A stretch of 64,000 nucleotides of DNA from Pohlia nutans (GCA_022496805.1 CM040090.1:10472001-10536000); one strand, 5' to 3'. Counted from the stretch's first letter, positions 26,723-39,080 are shown. Translations and numbers: made by a program. The notes: generated from the sequence alone by a model not told the origin.

Positions 26723-27130
26723 TTAACCCTTAACTAGCTACCTAAGCGTTCATTCTTTGGATGTTTCATCCATGTTTTCTCATCCGTCTTGCACTTTTCG
26801 CAATGTGGATTTTTTACTGTAGATTTTATAGGAAGTTAGCTTCATGCATTTGCAAATTGATTAGAAAGGGGATGATTTTAGAAAAAATTATGCTTTATTT
26901 CATGCTGCAGTGATTCACCAAATAAATCAAAGATTTTAGTTCAAAACAAATCAAAAGTGCTCTTAAAATAGTCAACTCATCAAATTAAACAACCAAAAAA
27001 TCTTCAATAATCACTACTAACACTTAGAGTATTTCATTTTGATCCATCTCAAAAAAATTCATTCTCTGATTGTCAATATCTTATTTGTAATCAAATTACA
27101 AATTTTTTTTCGATTTTTTGATTTAAATTT
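26723..27130 (-). mobile_element. Diverged copy of the 57263-58013 TTAA element
   Basis: Starting at TTAACCCTTAACTAGC, the sequence follows the reverse complement of the right half of the 57263-58013 element. Shared blocks include TTCTCATCC and GTGTGGATTTTTTA-like and GGGGATGATTT-like stretches. The other end is not clear; the limit given is approximate. Confidence 0.5.
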
Positions 27131-27800
27131 TATCCGCACTAGTAGCAAATAATAAAATTGAATTTGAGTCATTAAAGACATGTCACAATCAACATTTAAT
27201 CATTAAAAAAATGTCATGTTGTACAATAATTCTACTAGTGTGGCATAAATGGGACAATTTCAGTATTTGAGTAGGTCCCTTTGATGTCAATTTGAGCTTA
27301 ATATTTTGAGTTTCTTAGTGAATGAGAGGAAATTCAAGAGCCTTGTGGGAATATAATTTTTTCCCCATTGACATTGGTAAAAGAAGTTATGTTGCCCATA
27401 GCCGTTTTTTTGGTGAGGCTGGGCAGCTCTGGAAAAATCCTACACTACTCCAATAGTTTTAAAATTTGATATGGAAGAAAGTGATACGATACAATCTGGG
27501 ATGGTAATAAAATCCAAAAAAATAAAATAAAAATAAACTCTATAGTTCAAAAACTTCATTCCAAGTGGAGTAAAAAAATTCTACCCTCGTCGCGCATAGT
27601 GAGAAAGAATAACAAGATCTTCTAATCTATATGGTCAAAGATTGTGATTGTTTTTGTGTACATTCCTTTGGTATCAAAAAAACACATTTCTATGGTTGAG
27701 TTGTGAAAAGAAAAAGAAAAAGAAATAAAAATTGTACCCTAGGGATTAGAAATGGCATCATTGTAGTGTTTTTTGAGTAGTCCCAGTCCCAAGGTAGGTG

Positions 27801-28058
27801 GTTCTAAACCCGTCACTTTAAGAGCTGTGATTTTTCACATGGAGAACTGAGCATGATTTTTCATTGGAGGACAAATCCAAGCACAGACCAACATACCTTG
27901 AATCAATTTTTGTTGGATATTCCTAAAATTAGTTATGAGTTTCTGAAGTTGAAATGACATGGGTTCTAAAGTGGTGCTCTTCACTATGGGTACATCCAAA
28001 ATTTCAAAATGTTTGTCCTTGATAGAGTGCACGTTTAGAACTGTGGCGGGTTTAGAGC
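27801..28058. mobile_element. MITE-like inverted-repeat element
   Basis: The left end GGTTCTAAACCCGTCAC and the right end GTGGCGGGTTTAGAGCC are inverted partners differing at two positions. There is no coding capacity. Confidence 0.55.
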
Positions 28059-28310
28059 CCTGTACCTTATAGGGGAGGGCGAACCAACCCCCACATAGGG
28101 ACCTGTCATTTTTCTGGTTTTCTCATTTTGGGGGTCTGGGTGATTTTTTTTGGAAATTTTAATTTTATATTCGGGGTCTGTGACCCCACTCTAGTGTTGG
28201 ACGACCCACCATGTTCAAAAATAGGGGCAAGCTTTTGTTTTTGATTTTTATCTTTGGTCCCAGTGTGGGGGTTGGTCCTCCCAATTCGCATCTTATATGG
28301 GGGTCAAGGG
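28059..28310. repeat. Inverted repeat of about 45-bp arms
   Basis: ACCAACCCCCACATAGGGACC (28084-28104) pairs with GGTCCCAGTGTGGGGGTTGGT (28256-28276); pairing extends outward through TTATAGGGG and its partner ATCTTATATGGGGG. It looks like another MITE abutting the previous one. Confidence 0.55.
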
Positions 28311-28510
28311 TTGATATTGTATTCCAGAAGCGTAAAAAGCTTTCAGTGCAACCGTAATCAAGTGACGTCGCTCAATTGCATGGACGAAGAATTCGAATTT
28401 GCGTCGGGGAGCGACTTCCGAGGCACTGATCGCAAGTCAAGTCGCTGGGAAAACGTTATGAGTAAATCCTGCACTTTCAAATTCCACCTTGCAGCAGTGT
28501 AACTTGGTTT

Positions 28511-29000
28511 GTGCACCCAAAAATCAAACAGATTGGAGGGGAATTCAAAAACCCCACAGTCCCATGGAGTGGAGGGAAGGGCAATCCAAGCGGCCACGTC
28601 GATGCCCAGGCTAAAAGCGGCACCTTGCACATGAAGCAACGCCCAAATTTAGCGCCCGCGCAGCCCGATAGCCGGCGATTTGGCTTCGGGGCCTCGGAGA
28701 GCGAGCCAAATTTGGCAAGGAATCCGGGCAACGATCGCGCCGTTCAGGCCTGCGTGATGCAATCGCTCGCGGCCATGGATTCAACCCCACTATGGTGGGC
28801 CTGCTTGGGCCCTTGGCTATGGCGGATTGGTTGCGGGCGCGTTCGGCGCAGCGGCATCAGCGCTGCCACTGGATTTAGCCTGTGCGCCTGGCGCGCCCAT
28901 GTGCCTGGCAGCCAGGCATCACTTTGGAACGTTGGGCGTCCTTGTCACAAGCTGTTTGCTCCGCCACGACGGTCACCGCGCTCATCATCTCGCCGACTAG
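28511..29000 (+). other. GC-rich promoter/leader or possible first exon of DUF1677 gene
   Basis: Base composition rises sharply here compared with both sides. One frame stays open from 28511 to a donor (GACTAG/GTGAGATC, GT at 29001) whose phase matches the acceptor at 29573 (TTTCTTGCAG). A fused protein of up to 163 extra residues is therefore possible. The encoded sequence resembles no domain I know and its composition is Arg/Ser/Trp-rich, so a 5' leader exon is equally likely. Confidence 0.4.
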
Positions 29001-29680
29001 GTGAGATCATCGTCTTATAACCCTCCGGGGTTCGGAAATTTTCAAATTTGGTTCATTATGGGGTATGCGTGCTCTGGTTCTGGTCAAGCCGCAATGGATC
29101 GGTGGAGACTCGCTTGGTTTACCATGTATGAGTCTGTGTCGATATTTGTGTTTTGTTCTTTGGTGGACGGTGGCCGGGTTGCAGTTGCAGAGGCCTTACG
29201 GGTTCTGGTGTCGTTCTTGCAGGGATGAGTCGGTGATGGCAGCGGTGCACCGACAGACACACGGTTCCGAGAGGCTCGTAGGCGGTCTTGTGTAATTTCG
29301 GACCAGACCTCTCACGTGTTGTCGAAGCTCTGTCGGTGAGGATTGCGCTTCTGCTTGAAGCTGCACACCATTCGAAGAAAGACCTAATGTACGATCCTGA
29401 CCAATCTACACCTCTTTAAATCCAACTTTGAACGCCAATGATTGTCAATGTGGCGAGTGTGCAGGATATTCTAACTTAGAAGGTCAGGTTTGAGTGCATT
29501 GCATTGTGAGTTACTGGTGAACATTCGTGGGTAAGGGTTGGTAGGTTTTTGAGAGTAGTGTGGTTTCTTGCAGTTGAGCTGTTCACCAAGGACGGAGACA
29601 TAGCTACCTTAAAGTCTCGTTCAGGAGACGCCGAGGCATCTCCGATCAGGTCGCCACGATTTGTACGCCGGCTCAGCAAC

Positions 29681-30262
29681 ATGGGGAGCGGTCAAGTAGA
29701 GCTCATGACGATGAGCCCCGTGTGCACATTCGTGCGACCCAAGAGCTTCGTGAAGTCCCAGAGCTTCAAGGAGCATCACTTGCGGAAGACGACGCAGCCG
29801 GACGATATCGCGGAGATTGTGGAGAGCCTGTCCAAGTTCACGTTCACGGTGCCGGCCGTGAAGGAGGAGGCAGAGGAGGAGCAGGAGTACATGGCCAAGT
29901 GCGAGTGCTGCGGGTTGCTGGAGGAGTGCACGCCGGGCTACGTCGCGCGCATGAAGGCCACGTTCTGTGGGAAGCTCGTGTGTGGGCTGTGCGGGGAGGC
30001 TGTGAAGGAGGAGAGGATGCGCATGGGTCCCGAAACTTCAATGGAGGACGCGCTGTGCGCGCACATGAAGATTTGCTTCAAGTTCAACACCTTCACTCGG
30101 CAGGACCCTGCTGCTGAATTGGCCCAAGCCATGCGTCAGATTCTCAGGAGGAGCATCGAGCTCGGTGCTCCTGCCAAGCCCAAAGGCCAGCTATGGCAGC
30201 GAGCTGGCCTCTCCCGGAGCGAAACTTTCAGCAGCCGCGGCGGACGCAAGAGTATCCCGTGA
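29681..30262 (+). CDS. DUF1677 family protein
   Basis: Plant-specific protein of unknown biochemical role. The conserved core is present: AKCECCGLLEECTPGYVARM followed by FCGKLVCGLCGEAVKEE, with paired cysteines that may bind zinc. It lies about 70 residues from the first in-frame ATG of the exon (29681). Next come a short conserved MEDALCAHMKICFKFN segment and a basic Ser-rich tail ending at 30262. The coding exon begins at 29574 after a good acceptor and is open upstream of the ATG (LFTKDGDIATLKSR…). Translation may therefore start in an upstream exon (see 28511-29000). The CDS has higher GC than the flanking DNA. No frameshift or stop interrupts it. Confidence 0.85.
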   Translation: MGSGQVELMTMSPVCTFVRPKSFVKSQSFKEHHLRKTTQPDDIAEIVESLSKFTFTVPAVKEEAEEEQEYMAKCECCGLLEECTPGYVARMKATFCGKLVCGLCGEAVKEERMRMGPETSMEDALCAHMKICFKFNTFTRQDPAAELAQAMRQILRRSIELGAPAKPKGQLWQRAGLSRSETFSSRGGRKSIP

Positions 30263-31426
30263 TTCATCCTTTCACATACTCACATTGTTTGTCCAAGCCA
30301 ATACGGTATTTCTCATACGACCTACCTCAGAAAAACGCACAGCCTAAGCTGCCTTTGAAGGCCACATTACTAAGCTTGGAATGCAGCCATGTCAGTGATA
30401 TTCGGCCCCATTGAAGGCCAAGTAGAGCAGCACGAAGGAAGGCGTAACGACATCTGAAGAAAAATGGTTTTGCTGGCCCCATGAAGACAGAGCCGATGCC
30501 ACGTGGCATCTCAAGTCTTAAACCCTAGCTGCTGCATCAATCAGCACATGGGACCTGAACGGGTTTAAAAATTGCCTGCCGTTGGTGAACCATGGGAGGA
30601 GGTCATGGTGGGGTTTCACACAAGTTGTGACCCTTTTCTGTGTCTGGAAGCCCTGGTGTTTGTAGTTTAGTAGTCAAGTATTTGAAGAAAAAAAATTCCG
30701 TTGGGGCTTGACACACATGTAGACTAACACTGGATCAACAGACTCGGGGGTTTATACCAGACAAACTCAAGTAGACTCAAGGTTTGAATTCATAGTCAGA
30801 TCTCTTTAGGCAGCCCTGTAAAGTGTAGGTTAAATGTCGCCTCTCTTGCTCCTTCACATATTTTCTTGACGTCCACAAGTGACCAAAACATTGATTGTAT
30901 TTCAAATTTGATGATTCATTAGCCTTTCATACAGCGTTAATAAATGCATTGTTTGATGCAAAACAGCGGCTGTCTGCTGACACTTTCTTGATACCCTTTG
31001 CTTCAAACAGGGATGGTCTTGCAATCCAGAATTTTATTCCATTTGCAACAATATATTCTGCCAAGACAATACGTAGTATGAGTATCAAGTGCTGCTTTAG
31101 AGAATCATATGGCTGAAGTTTTGGTAGGGTCCATCTGTGAAAGGAATGTGATTCTTGCAATTTGTAGTTCTGTGAACCTTGTTTTGAGTGATGTTATGTT
31201 AATTAGACTTGTGAGATTTGCACTGGCTCCAGAAGGAACGGGATTTCTTTTAATTAAGCTCTGTAAGTTCGTATATTCGTTCTCTTGAAATGAATCATTA
31301 ACGTCCACTGAGTGGCCAGTCTAATGACATGCTCTATAACTGCACATTCCCTATTATATTTCTTGAAACTTGTCATTTTTTATACACATCTAGAGGACAA
31401 TTTCTAGGTGGACAGTTTCAGTGTGT
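30263..31426. other. 3' flank of DUF1677 gene, no gene recognised
   Basis: Probably contains the 3' UTR. Only short ORFs without domains; no repeat boundaries seen. Confidence 0.5.
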
Positions 31427-32215
31427 TTAACCCCTAAAGGACCGGAGTGTTTTTCCTCCAAAAACACTCCAATGCTGCCATCTTTACTCCCCCATGCAAA
31501 AAATCCAACCATAAGATCTTGTCTTGAACTATTTGAAAAACATACACAACAAATTTCATTGATTTTGACCGCACGGATTGCTAGATAATTGCGTTTGATG
31601 GAAAAAAACACCCCAAAAAAACACATTCCCGGAAATTTCAGATCCGTTCAACCATGGCTACATCAAAAAATCCTCACTACCGAAACCTGTCGCACTTCAC
31701 TTTCACATTCTATACGATGTTACTTAGTTGTGGACCAATTTTTGTTGCATTTGGAGATGTTTAGGATGTTGAAGAACACCTTGCACTTGTTGGGGGTTTA
31801 AAAGTTCAGAAAAGACTATGTTTTTGGAACTGCAATAATTTTGACTTTCTTTATTTAAAATACAATTCCGAGCGGTGAAACACAAGTACATTCCACCGTC
31901 TACAAAATGGCGAAAAAAAATTTGAAAAAAAAATAAATTTTGAAGTTTTAGAAAACATGTAGCACATTTTTTAAGAATTTTGGGGTTAGGGTGGAAATAA
32001 AGGGTGGAGGAAGGGAATTGAAGTGCCAACCCATTCCAATGTTCATGACCCCACTAACTCTCAAGCAACCCTTTTTTTTTGGGCGAATTGCAGCCAGATT
32101 GCCCCAAACTTTTGGGCAGGGCGAAAAAGACTGTAAGAAAAAGCAAAAAAACAAGGCTGATGTAGCCAGTTTGAGTCTTCTTGAACATCCCCCTTCGCCA
32201 CATCAGCACTGTTTG

Positions 32216-32290
32216 CCACGTCTGGGGTCCCTTATCTCGCCACTCAGTCTGCCTCAGTCTGGGGTCCCTTATCTCGTCACTCCAGCCTGT
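32216..32290 (+). repeat. Tandem direct repeat, two copies
   Basis: GTCTGGGGTCCCTTATCTCG followed by (C/T)CACTC occurs twice, 39 bp apart, upstream of the transposase gene. Confidence 0.7.
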
Positions 32291-33017
32291 CTCGCCAATG
32301 CGCACTTGGTGAGCTTGCTCCCATCGCCATGTGCGCGCGCTCCCAGCATTCCCTCGCCAGCGCTCGCTCCAGTCTTTCCCCCCTGCGTCGCCATTTGCGC
32401 GCTTGTTTTCAAAATAGGTTCGCCTTTACCTGCGCTCCTGCTGAAATCGTATCGCCTGCAGAGTGTGCTTGTTTTTTGCTGACATCGCCTTTACTTCGTG
32501 CTCCGGTTTAGCCTCTTCGCCAGAGATCTTTGGCTGAGGGTTTGGACTATGGAGTAGCATGAGGGTTGATGGCTTGAGGGGGAGGACTAGCTTGGAGGCG
32601 CAGCAGATCTTGGCAGAGTTTTGGATCTTGCTGAAGGTTGTTGAGGTGAGCGCCTGTTTTTTGGATTTTGAGCGGCCGCTGTTATGGCTGCGATTAGTTT
32701 GCCAGAGTTTGACGGTTTTGGTGGCTGCGGGTTGAGGTTTGTTTCTCAAATTTTTGTCTCATCGTTGTTTATGAGTGCTTGCTTTGTTTCCTGCATAAAA
32801 TGTGGAATGTTGTGTTATTTCCATCACCGTCCTCATCTGGTTGCGTCCAATGTGTTAGAGAGTTCAGGGATTCTTCTTACGGTTTTTGTCATATGGTTTC
32901 GGATCTTTGGGGTTTTGTTGATCTGCTTTGCTTTGGTCAAGTCTACATTGTCCAGATCTGGTTCAAGGTTTTGGGTTTTGGAAGGGTTTGGGGTTTTGGA
33001 TTTTGCTTTCTTTTTCT

Positions 33018-36000
33018 ATGGCTATGGCGGAAGGAGGTGGGGAGGGGCGTGGGGACGCAGGCTTCGCAGCGCGGATGGAAAGAGCAGAAAGGAGGGCGGA
33101 GAAGAAGGCCCAGCGCTTGGAGAAGCAGAAGCTCGCTGTAGCCAGAGCGGTTCTGAAGAGGACGAGGGCGATGGACGCAAAACGGAGGAAGGACGCGCGT
33201 GAGAAGCACACCCTTCAAGCGTACTTCTCCAGTTCACGCAACTTTGCCCAACCGCTGAACATGGTCCTCGATGGTGTGTCGCCGGATGTGCCAGGGGCGG
33301 AGCCTTGCACTGATTCCGATGGTTCAGCTGCAGCCGCTGCAGACTTGCTAAATCTTTCAAGTCCAGATCTTGTATCTGTAGATACAATCACTCCTGATGG
33401 CTCGTCAAGTGGATCTGGAGACACGCAAGTTTTGAGCTCCAAATCGCCAGTCATCCTTCTTTCTTCTGAATTAGATGTTTCAGGGAAGGATAATGCCAAC
33501 CTTGCAGAGGTGCCAACGGACGATGAAGAAGAATCGGAGGAGGAGGTTAATTCTCCTCCCATGAAGAAGAAGAAGAAGAAGAAATCAAATGAGAAGTCAG
33601 CCAAGCAGAGAAGATATGACAGGCACCAAAAATTTCAGACCGAGTGGGCTGCTAAACTTCCATGGGCCGAAGGTGTCTTGGCAAGTGATGGGATTCTACA
33701 TTTGGTGCGGTGCAGGGTCTGTACAGCCTTTGATAAGAAGCCTTGTCTCATGGCTCCTAAATCAGACACTCTTTTCAAGCACGATGGAAAGAGAACGGCC
33801 AAGAAAGACATGCCTCTCTACAAGGTGAAGAAAGGGGAGTCTTACATTGCCACCAACTGCCGCCATAAGAAGAACCTGCGTTTGTACGCAGCGCGCCCAC
33901 CTGCCACGATCCTTGAAGCTGTCAACAATTGCACGAGTGCTGAGGCTACTAGAAAGCGGGTTCAATTCGCTACACTCTTTCAGATTTTGTCTTGTGGTCG
34001 GCCTATGCTAGAGTATGAGAGTCGTTTGCCATTGTATGAATTGTTGAAAGTCCCTAACTTGCCTCATACTCACTGGTCTGACAATAGCGGTTGGACCATG
34101 GCTGAATATATGTACAAGCAAGTCACAAATGCGATCCAAAAGCTAGTGCAACAAGCACGCTATATCGCTGTGACAGTGGATGAGGTAACCACTGTCGATA
34201 ATGGCAGTTGGTTGTCTCTCCATTGCTATGTCATGGAAAATTGGCGTCGAATGCCAATGTTGGTTTGCTTGAAAAAGGTCGAGGTTGCACCCAACGCTGA
34301 CAATCTCACTTCGTTGATCATGGAGTGTGTCCAATCTGGTGGGGGTCTTGATAGGGAGATGGTAGCTAGGAAGTTGCTTTGTTTTGGGGCCGACGGGGCT
34401 GCTGTTTTGCAAGACTGCCGGTCTGGGGTGACTGTCCAAATCACTCGTGATCATGCTCCATTTGCAATGGGCGTGCATTGTGTCGCACATCGGTGCAATC
34501 TTGCGTGCAAGGCTTTGTCGTCCATTGGCATCTTTGCTATCATTGAGAAAGTGCTCAACATGGCGCACGCATACTTTGTGCGTAGTCCCAAACGCTATTC
34601 AGAGTTCAGCAAACTTGCAGAATTGACAGAAACAAAAGGTTTGAAAATGCTTCGAGTAGTTGAGACTCGTTGGGTGAGTCTCATTGAGCCACTGAAGCGG
34701 CTGTTGAGCGAGTATCGAACACTCATCTACAAACTGGTGCAAGACCTCAAAGAGAATGAAAAGGCACAGGTATGTTTTTTCTTCAAACTTTTTGAATAGT
34801 TTGACTTAGTTGGATTTTTTTCCTTTGGCATTTGCTTCTTGTTTTATGGTTGCTTGGTTTGACAAAGGTGTTGTGGGTGTGCAGCCATGTCTCAAGCTCT
34901 TGCTTGACCCCTACACATTTTTGGGGATGACGGCACTGTTGCCTCTGTTAGAGGCTATAGACAATCTGGTTACCTTTGCCCAAAAGAGGGATGTCTATAT
35001 TTGCGACTTCCTTGGGGCTTTGAAAGTTTGTCAAGGCCAACTTTACTCTATGTATGAGGATCGAAGCACTTCATTTGCTACTGATGAATTTTGGTCATTC
35101 AAAAATCTGATTGAATGCAGTCACGAGCAAATTCACTTGAGGTGGGTGACAGACCTCAACGACAATTCGGCTGTTCTTGCATTCATGTGCAACAACGAAC
35201 AAGTCTATGCTAAAAACCAAGGTGGTCAAGTGGTTCGTGCCCAATTTGCCATGATTTTGGCCGAGGTGAAATCAGAGTGCCGAGGTATGCTCTCTTTTGC
35301 CATTATAAATGCTGTAAACTCTTTCAAATTCTGTAAACTTTGTGAAATTCTGTCAATTTTGCTCTTTTTGGAAACTTTGTAAGTTGAGTGATTTAATCAC
35401 TCAAGTGTGGGCTGGAATTTGGGGGAGCAACTGTGGGCTGGAATTCAGGGATTTAATCACTCATGGATTGAAGTGTGGGCTGTAAGCAGTTGTAAGTGGG
35501 AGCTGGAATCAGATGTACAGTCTATAAAATGTGGGCTGGAATCAATTTAAAGTGTGGGCTCGAATCAGTTGTAAGTGTGGGCTGAAATCAGTTTACAGTG
35601 TGGGCTCGAATCAGTTTATACTGTGGGCTGGAAGCAGTTGTAAGTGTTGGCTCGAATCAGTTGTAAACTCTGTAAATTAGGACTGAAATCAGTTGTATGT
35701 GTGGGCTGTCACTTTGCAAGTGTAGGCTCAAATTTTCGTAAGTGTGGGCTGGAATCACTTAATTTGTACATGTAGACTAGAATCACTTTGTACATGTGGG
35801 CTAGACTCAGTTTGAAAGTGTAGGCTCAAATTTTAGTAAGTGTGGTTTGTAAGTGTGGGCTGAATCTGTTTGTAAGTGTGGGCTCGAAGTTTGTAAGTGT
35901 GGGCTGGAATAAGGTTGTATGTGTGGGCTGAAATCAGTTTCTAAGTGCGGTTTTTGAATCAATGTCTAGCTTTTGTAAATATTGTGGGCTGGAATCTTTG

Positions 36001-36638
36001 AAAGTTCCTGAATATGCTGGATTGTTGTTTCAGGAGCAGCCACAATGCTGGTCAATGAGCTTGAGAGCAGGTTCCCGGCCCAGAACGTTCTACAAACCAT
36101 AGGGATCTTGTATCCCCAATACTGGTTGGCTGGTGACTGCGAGTCCACATTTGAGAAGCACTTGCGCATTCTTATCGACCACTATGGCCAGCCCAAAATC
36201 ATTGGCAAAAAGAATGACAAAATTCATGTGCCTGCTTTGGTAGATCCCGACCGCTTGTTGTCTCAACAGGGGCTCTTTAAATTGGCCATGCGCAGCAATG
36301 CACGCTCGGCTATGGAGCCTCCATTTGATGTGAACCCACTTACTCGCATTTGGAAGACATTGGACGCATCAAGTTGCTTGACTCACCATTTTTCAGAGTT
36401 CATGAAGTTGGCCGAGGTGGCAGTGATTCACGTACTTGGTTCAGTGGAGGACAAACGTACCTTTTCGTCGGTTGCATTTCTGAAGTCCAAGCTTAGAAAC
36501 AGCTTAGACATGCACCTACAGCTTGTGGTAGGCATGTATTCACAGAGAATTTTTTCTCTCGAGAACTTTCCATACGAAAGTGTCTTTGATGTTTGGGTGC
36601 ACGGTGGTGAGAGGTACCGTTATGGGGTTCACAATTAG
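33018..36638 (+). CDS. hAT-superfamily transposase (ZNF862/KIAA1586-like), intact
   Basis: DNA transposase acting in the nucleus. Exons 33018-34769, 34885-35284 and 36034-36638 have GT-AG borders and agreeing phases (0, 1) and encode 918 residues without a stop. The ATG at 33018 is the first of two close in-frame ATGs (33018, 33024). Order of parts: a Lys/Arg/Glu-rich helical N-terminus; an acidic linker; a TTF-like zinc-binding segment (CRVC … CRHKKNLR); then the RNase H-like fold. Seen hAT hallmarks are TVDE (Asp about 388), GADGA (Asp about 459), CVAH (about 488-491), an RW motif (about 550), and a C-terminal dimerisation region with SVEDKRTFSSVAFLKSKLRN (Glu about 855). It is encoded inside the 31427-39080 unit and appears functional by sequence. 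Confidence 0.85.
35395..36000 (+). repeat. Minisatellite in transposase intron 2
   Basis: More than twenty imperfect copies of a 20-35 bp unit built around AAGTGTGGGCTGGAATCAGTT fill most of the intron 35285-36033. The first copies share ATTTAATCACTCA(T/A)G inserts. Confidence 0.9.
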
Positions 36639-37104
36639 CTTGTGGTTTGTGCTTTGTTCTGAGATCCTTGCTTGGTTTCAGGGGCACTTGTTGTAGCTTT
36701 GTTGTAGGTGGTTGCTCGTATGTGAGTAATTACTAGCTTGAGTGTAGAGAGTGATAGGAATAGGGAGTGAACACAATTCCAGGCTTTTGTTTCTATCATT
36801 TCTATAGGTTTGTTGGACTTGTCTTCAAACCTTACACTTTCAATGAAGCTCTTTATTCAATTTTACTCATGTTTGCAGGAGAGGGGTGAAGGTCTTCTCA
36901 AATGCTGGGATCCTTTATCAAGCCCCATTCTCCCAAGGCCCAACAAAGTTTGATCCTTTTTACATAAGTTCTTTCATTTCTTGCTAAGTTTTTTTGAATG
37001 CATTACATATTGTTTATTTATGTTCTTGTTGTTTATTTATCTTGCAATGACTTCTGAGATCTTCCAAACTGTGGCTGAAAATCAGAAATAGAGTGGTCCT
37101 TTGG

Positions 37105-37965
37105 TCCAATGAAGCTCATTTTGGCATCGGAGGTTTGTTGGCATGTGCGCAGGTCAAGTGGGCAGTGGAAATTTGAGCAAATGCATTCTTCTTACTACAC
37201 TGTTTATGTGGATTCATGACATTCCTTAAACCCTAAACCTTTACTTAGCTTTTCATGTTTGGGGAGTTCTCTCATTGTGGCATCGGAGGGTGTTTGTCTT
37301 GTGTGCAGGTCAAGTGGGGGTTGGAAATCTCAGCAGTTGCATTCTTCGATCGCTGTGCATTCTTTCTATGGAGTAATGACATTCCTTGCAACCCTAAACC
37401 CATTACTTAGATTTTCATATTTGGGGAGTTCTCTCATTGTGGCATCGGAGGGTGTTTGTCTTGTGTGCAGGTCAAGTGGACGGTTGAAATCGCAGCAGTT
37501 ACATTCTTCTTGTTGCATTCTTTCGGGAGGATGTAGAACATTCCTTAAGCCATAACATTACTTAAAATTTGCGTGCTTAGTTGGAGTTTTTCTCATTTTC
37601 GCATCGGAGGGTGTTTGTCATGTGTGCAGGTCAAGTGGGCGGTGGAAATCTCAGCAGTTACACTCTAAACCCTGAACCGCATCCTTTCAGTAGATTTGCA
37701 TGACAGTGGCATATTCTCATTTTGGCATCGAGGTTGTTTGTTCTGTGTGAGTGGCAAGTGGGTGGTGGAAATCTCTCATGTGTGCAAGTGTTGTGTGCAG
37801 TTGCATTTGTTCTAATGCATTTTTTTGGCTGGAGTCACAACATTACTTAGTAGATTGGCTTCGTAGCATTCATAGCATTTATAGTAGATTGGCTTGGTTG
37901 GGTGTTTCAAGTTTTCTCATTTTGGCATCGGAGGCCTTGTGTGGCTTGTGCAGATAAACCGTGCA
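37105..37965 (+). repeat. Tandem array of 130-180 bp units downstream of transposase
   Basis: About five to six copies of a unit containing CTCATT(G/T)TGGCATCGGAGG, TTTGTCTTGTGTGCAGGTCA, AGTGGG.GGTGGAAATC and ACATTCCTTAAACCCTAAACC. Units near 37255-37430 and 37430-37575 are the most alike. Confidence 0.85.
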
Positions 37966-38756
37966 ATGTGCATTTTTTGTAGTGGGCTGAAAATTTACCC
38001 CCCATTCTTACTTAATAGCTAGCGTTGATCTCGTAGTATAGAAGAAGAGCTTTAAATTGACGTATTGCAATTAGAATGATGCTAGAAATTGAGCAAATGC
38101 CACCGTTGCTCAAGGTTAAATGTCTTTTGATGGCATTGAATTGTGTAATTCTCTTATTTATGCTCAAACCAATCGTATGTTTTTCAAATGTAATCGCCAT
38201 TTTGCACTACTATTACTACTTATATAGCCCAATTTGCCCTCCCGGTTTTCAATGTTTAGCCAAATTGCACAATCTAAAACTAAATTCTCGCCAGTCATGG
38301 CATCAAGTAAGCACTATGTGTCGCCATGTAAATTTTGATTCTTGAAAAACTCTGCACTATTTCCCAATAAGCACTCGCCATACTGCACTTGCAAATTTAT
38401 TTATGAGGCCAAGTGAATGAACCCTGGAATTCTATGGACTCGCCAAAACAGCAACTAATGTGAGGAAAAAATAGCCACTCCTACTTTTTTCTGAAAACAA
38501 AAAAAAGGGCTGCTCTCAAGGTATACTGCCACGTGGCAGTCCCTCATTGGATGATTTTAATTTTTTAATTTTAATTTTCAAAAATTTAAGTAATATATTA
38601 TAATTATAAAATTGAACTTTTAGTTTAAAATATTATTATTTTTAATTTAAAATAATAAATTTCAGTTTAAAATAATTTTTATTTATAAAAACTTATTTAA
38701 ATTTTTTAAATAATATTTAAATTTTTTTAAATAATGTTTTTAAAATTTTTGAATGA

Positions 38757-38842
38757 GTTTGGAAAATGGGGTGGTCTTCTCCCCCCATAGGCCACCCCAT
38801 TTTCCACACACCGCCCATCTTGTTGCCCCCCCCCCCCCCCCC
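38757..38842. repeat. GC hairpin and poly(C) tract
   Basis: GGAAAATGGGGTGG pairs with CCACCCCATTTTCC across a short loop, followed by an uninterrupted run of 17 C. It lies some 240 bp from the right end of the TTAA unit. Confidence 0.8.
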
Positions 38843-39080
38843 CTAAAATTCAACTATTTCTCTACTGCCCCGTTGCCCTTTCTCCCGAAAAAAACACATT
38901 TCCCCTCGTAACTTTCACATCCGGTGTCGGAATTCAAAAAAAAAAAGAACCCTCATTTTTGTGGCACATTGGGGAATCTACTATTAAATTTCCTTCAAAT
39001 TTTGATTAAAAACGTGTTCACTGGAACCTACCCGATTCTCTAAATGTCCTAGTTAGGACACTTGGTCCTTTAGGGGTTAA

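Larger units (their letters stand above)
31427..39080. mobile_element. 7.65-kb TTAA-flanked unit containing a hAT-type transposase
   Basis: The left end TTAACCCCTAAAGGACC (31427) and right end GGTCC(T)TTAGGGGTTAA (39080) are inverted partners over 17 bp including TTAA. Flanks outside TTAA share no 8-bp duplication (CAGTGTGT left, CAAGTCAA right). Between the ends lie an intact three-exon transposase gene, an intronic minisatellite, a 3' tandem array and a hairpin/poly(C) zone near the right end. Interpretation as one element is an inference from the paired ends; two independent MITE ends flanking a separate hAT element is the alternative. Confidence 0.55.

Noticed and set aside
35395..36000. 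CRISPR-like array
   Set aside because: Unit length and spacing are irregular, repeats are contiguous minisatellite copies without unique spacers, and the context is a plant transposon intron.
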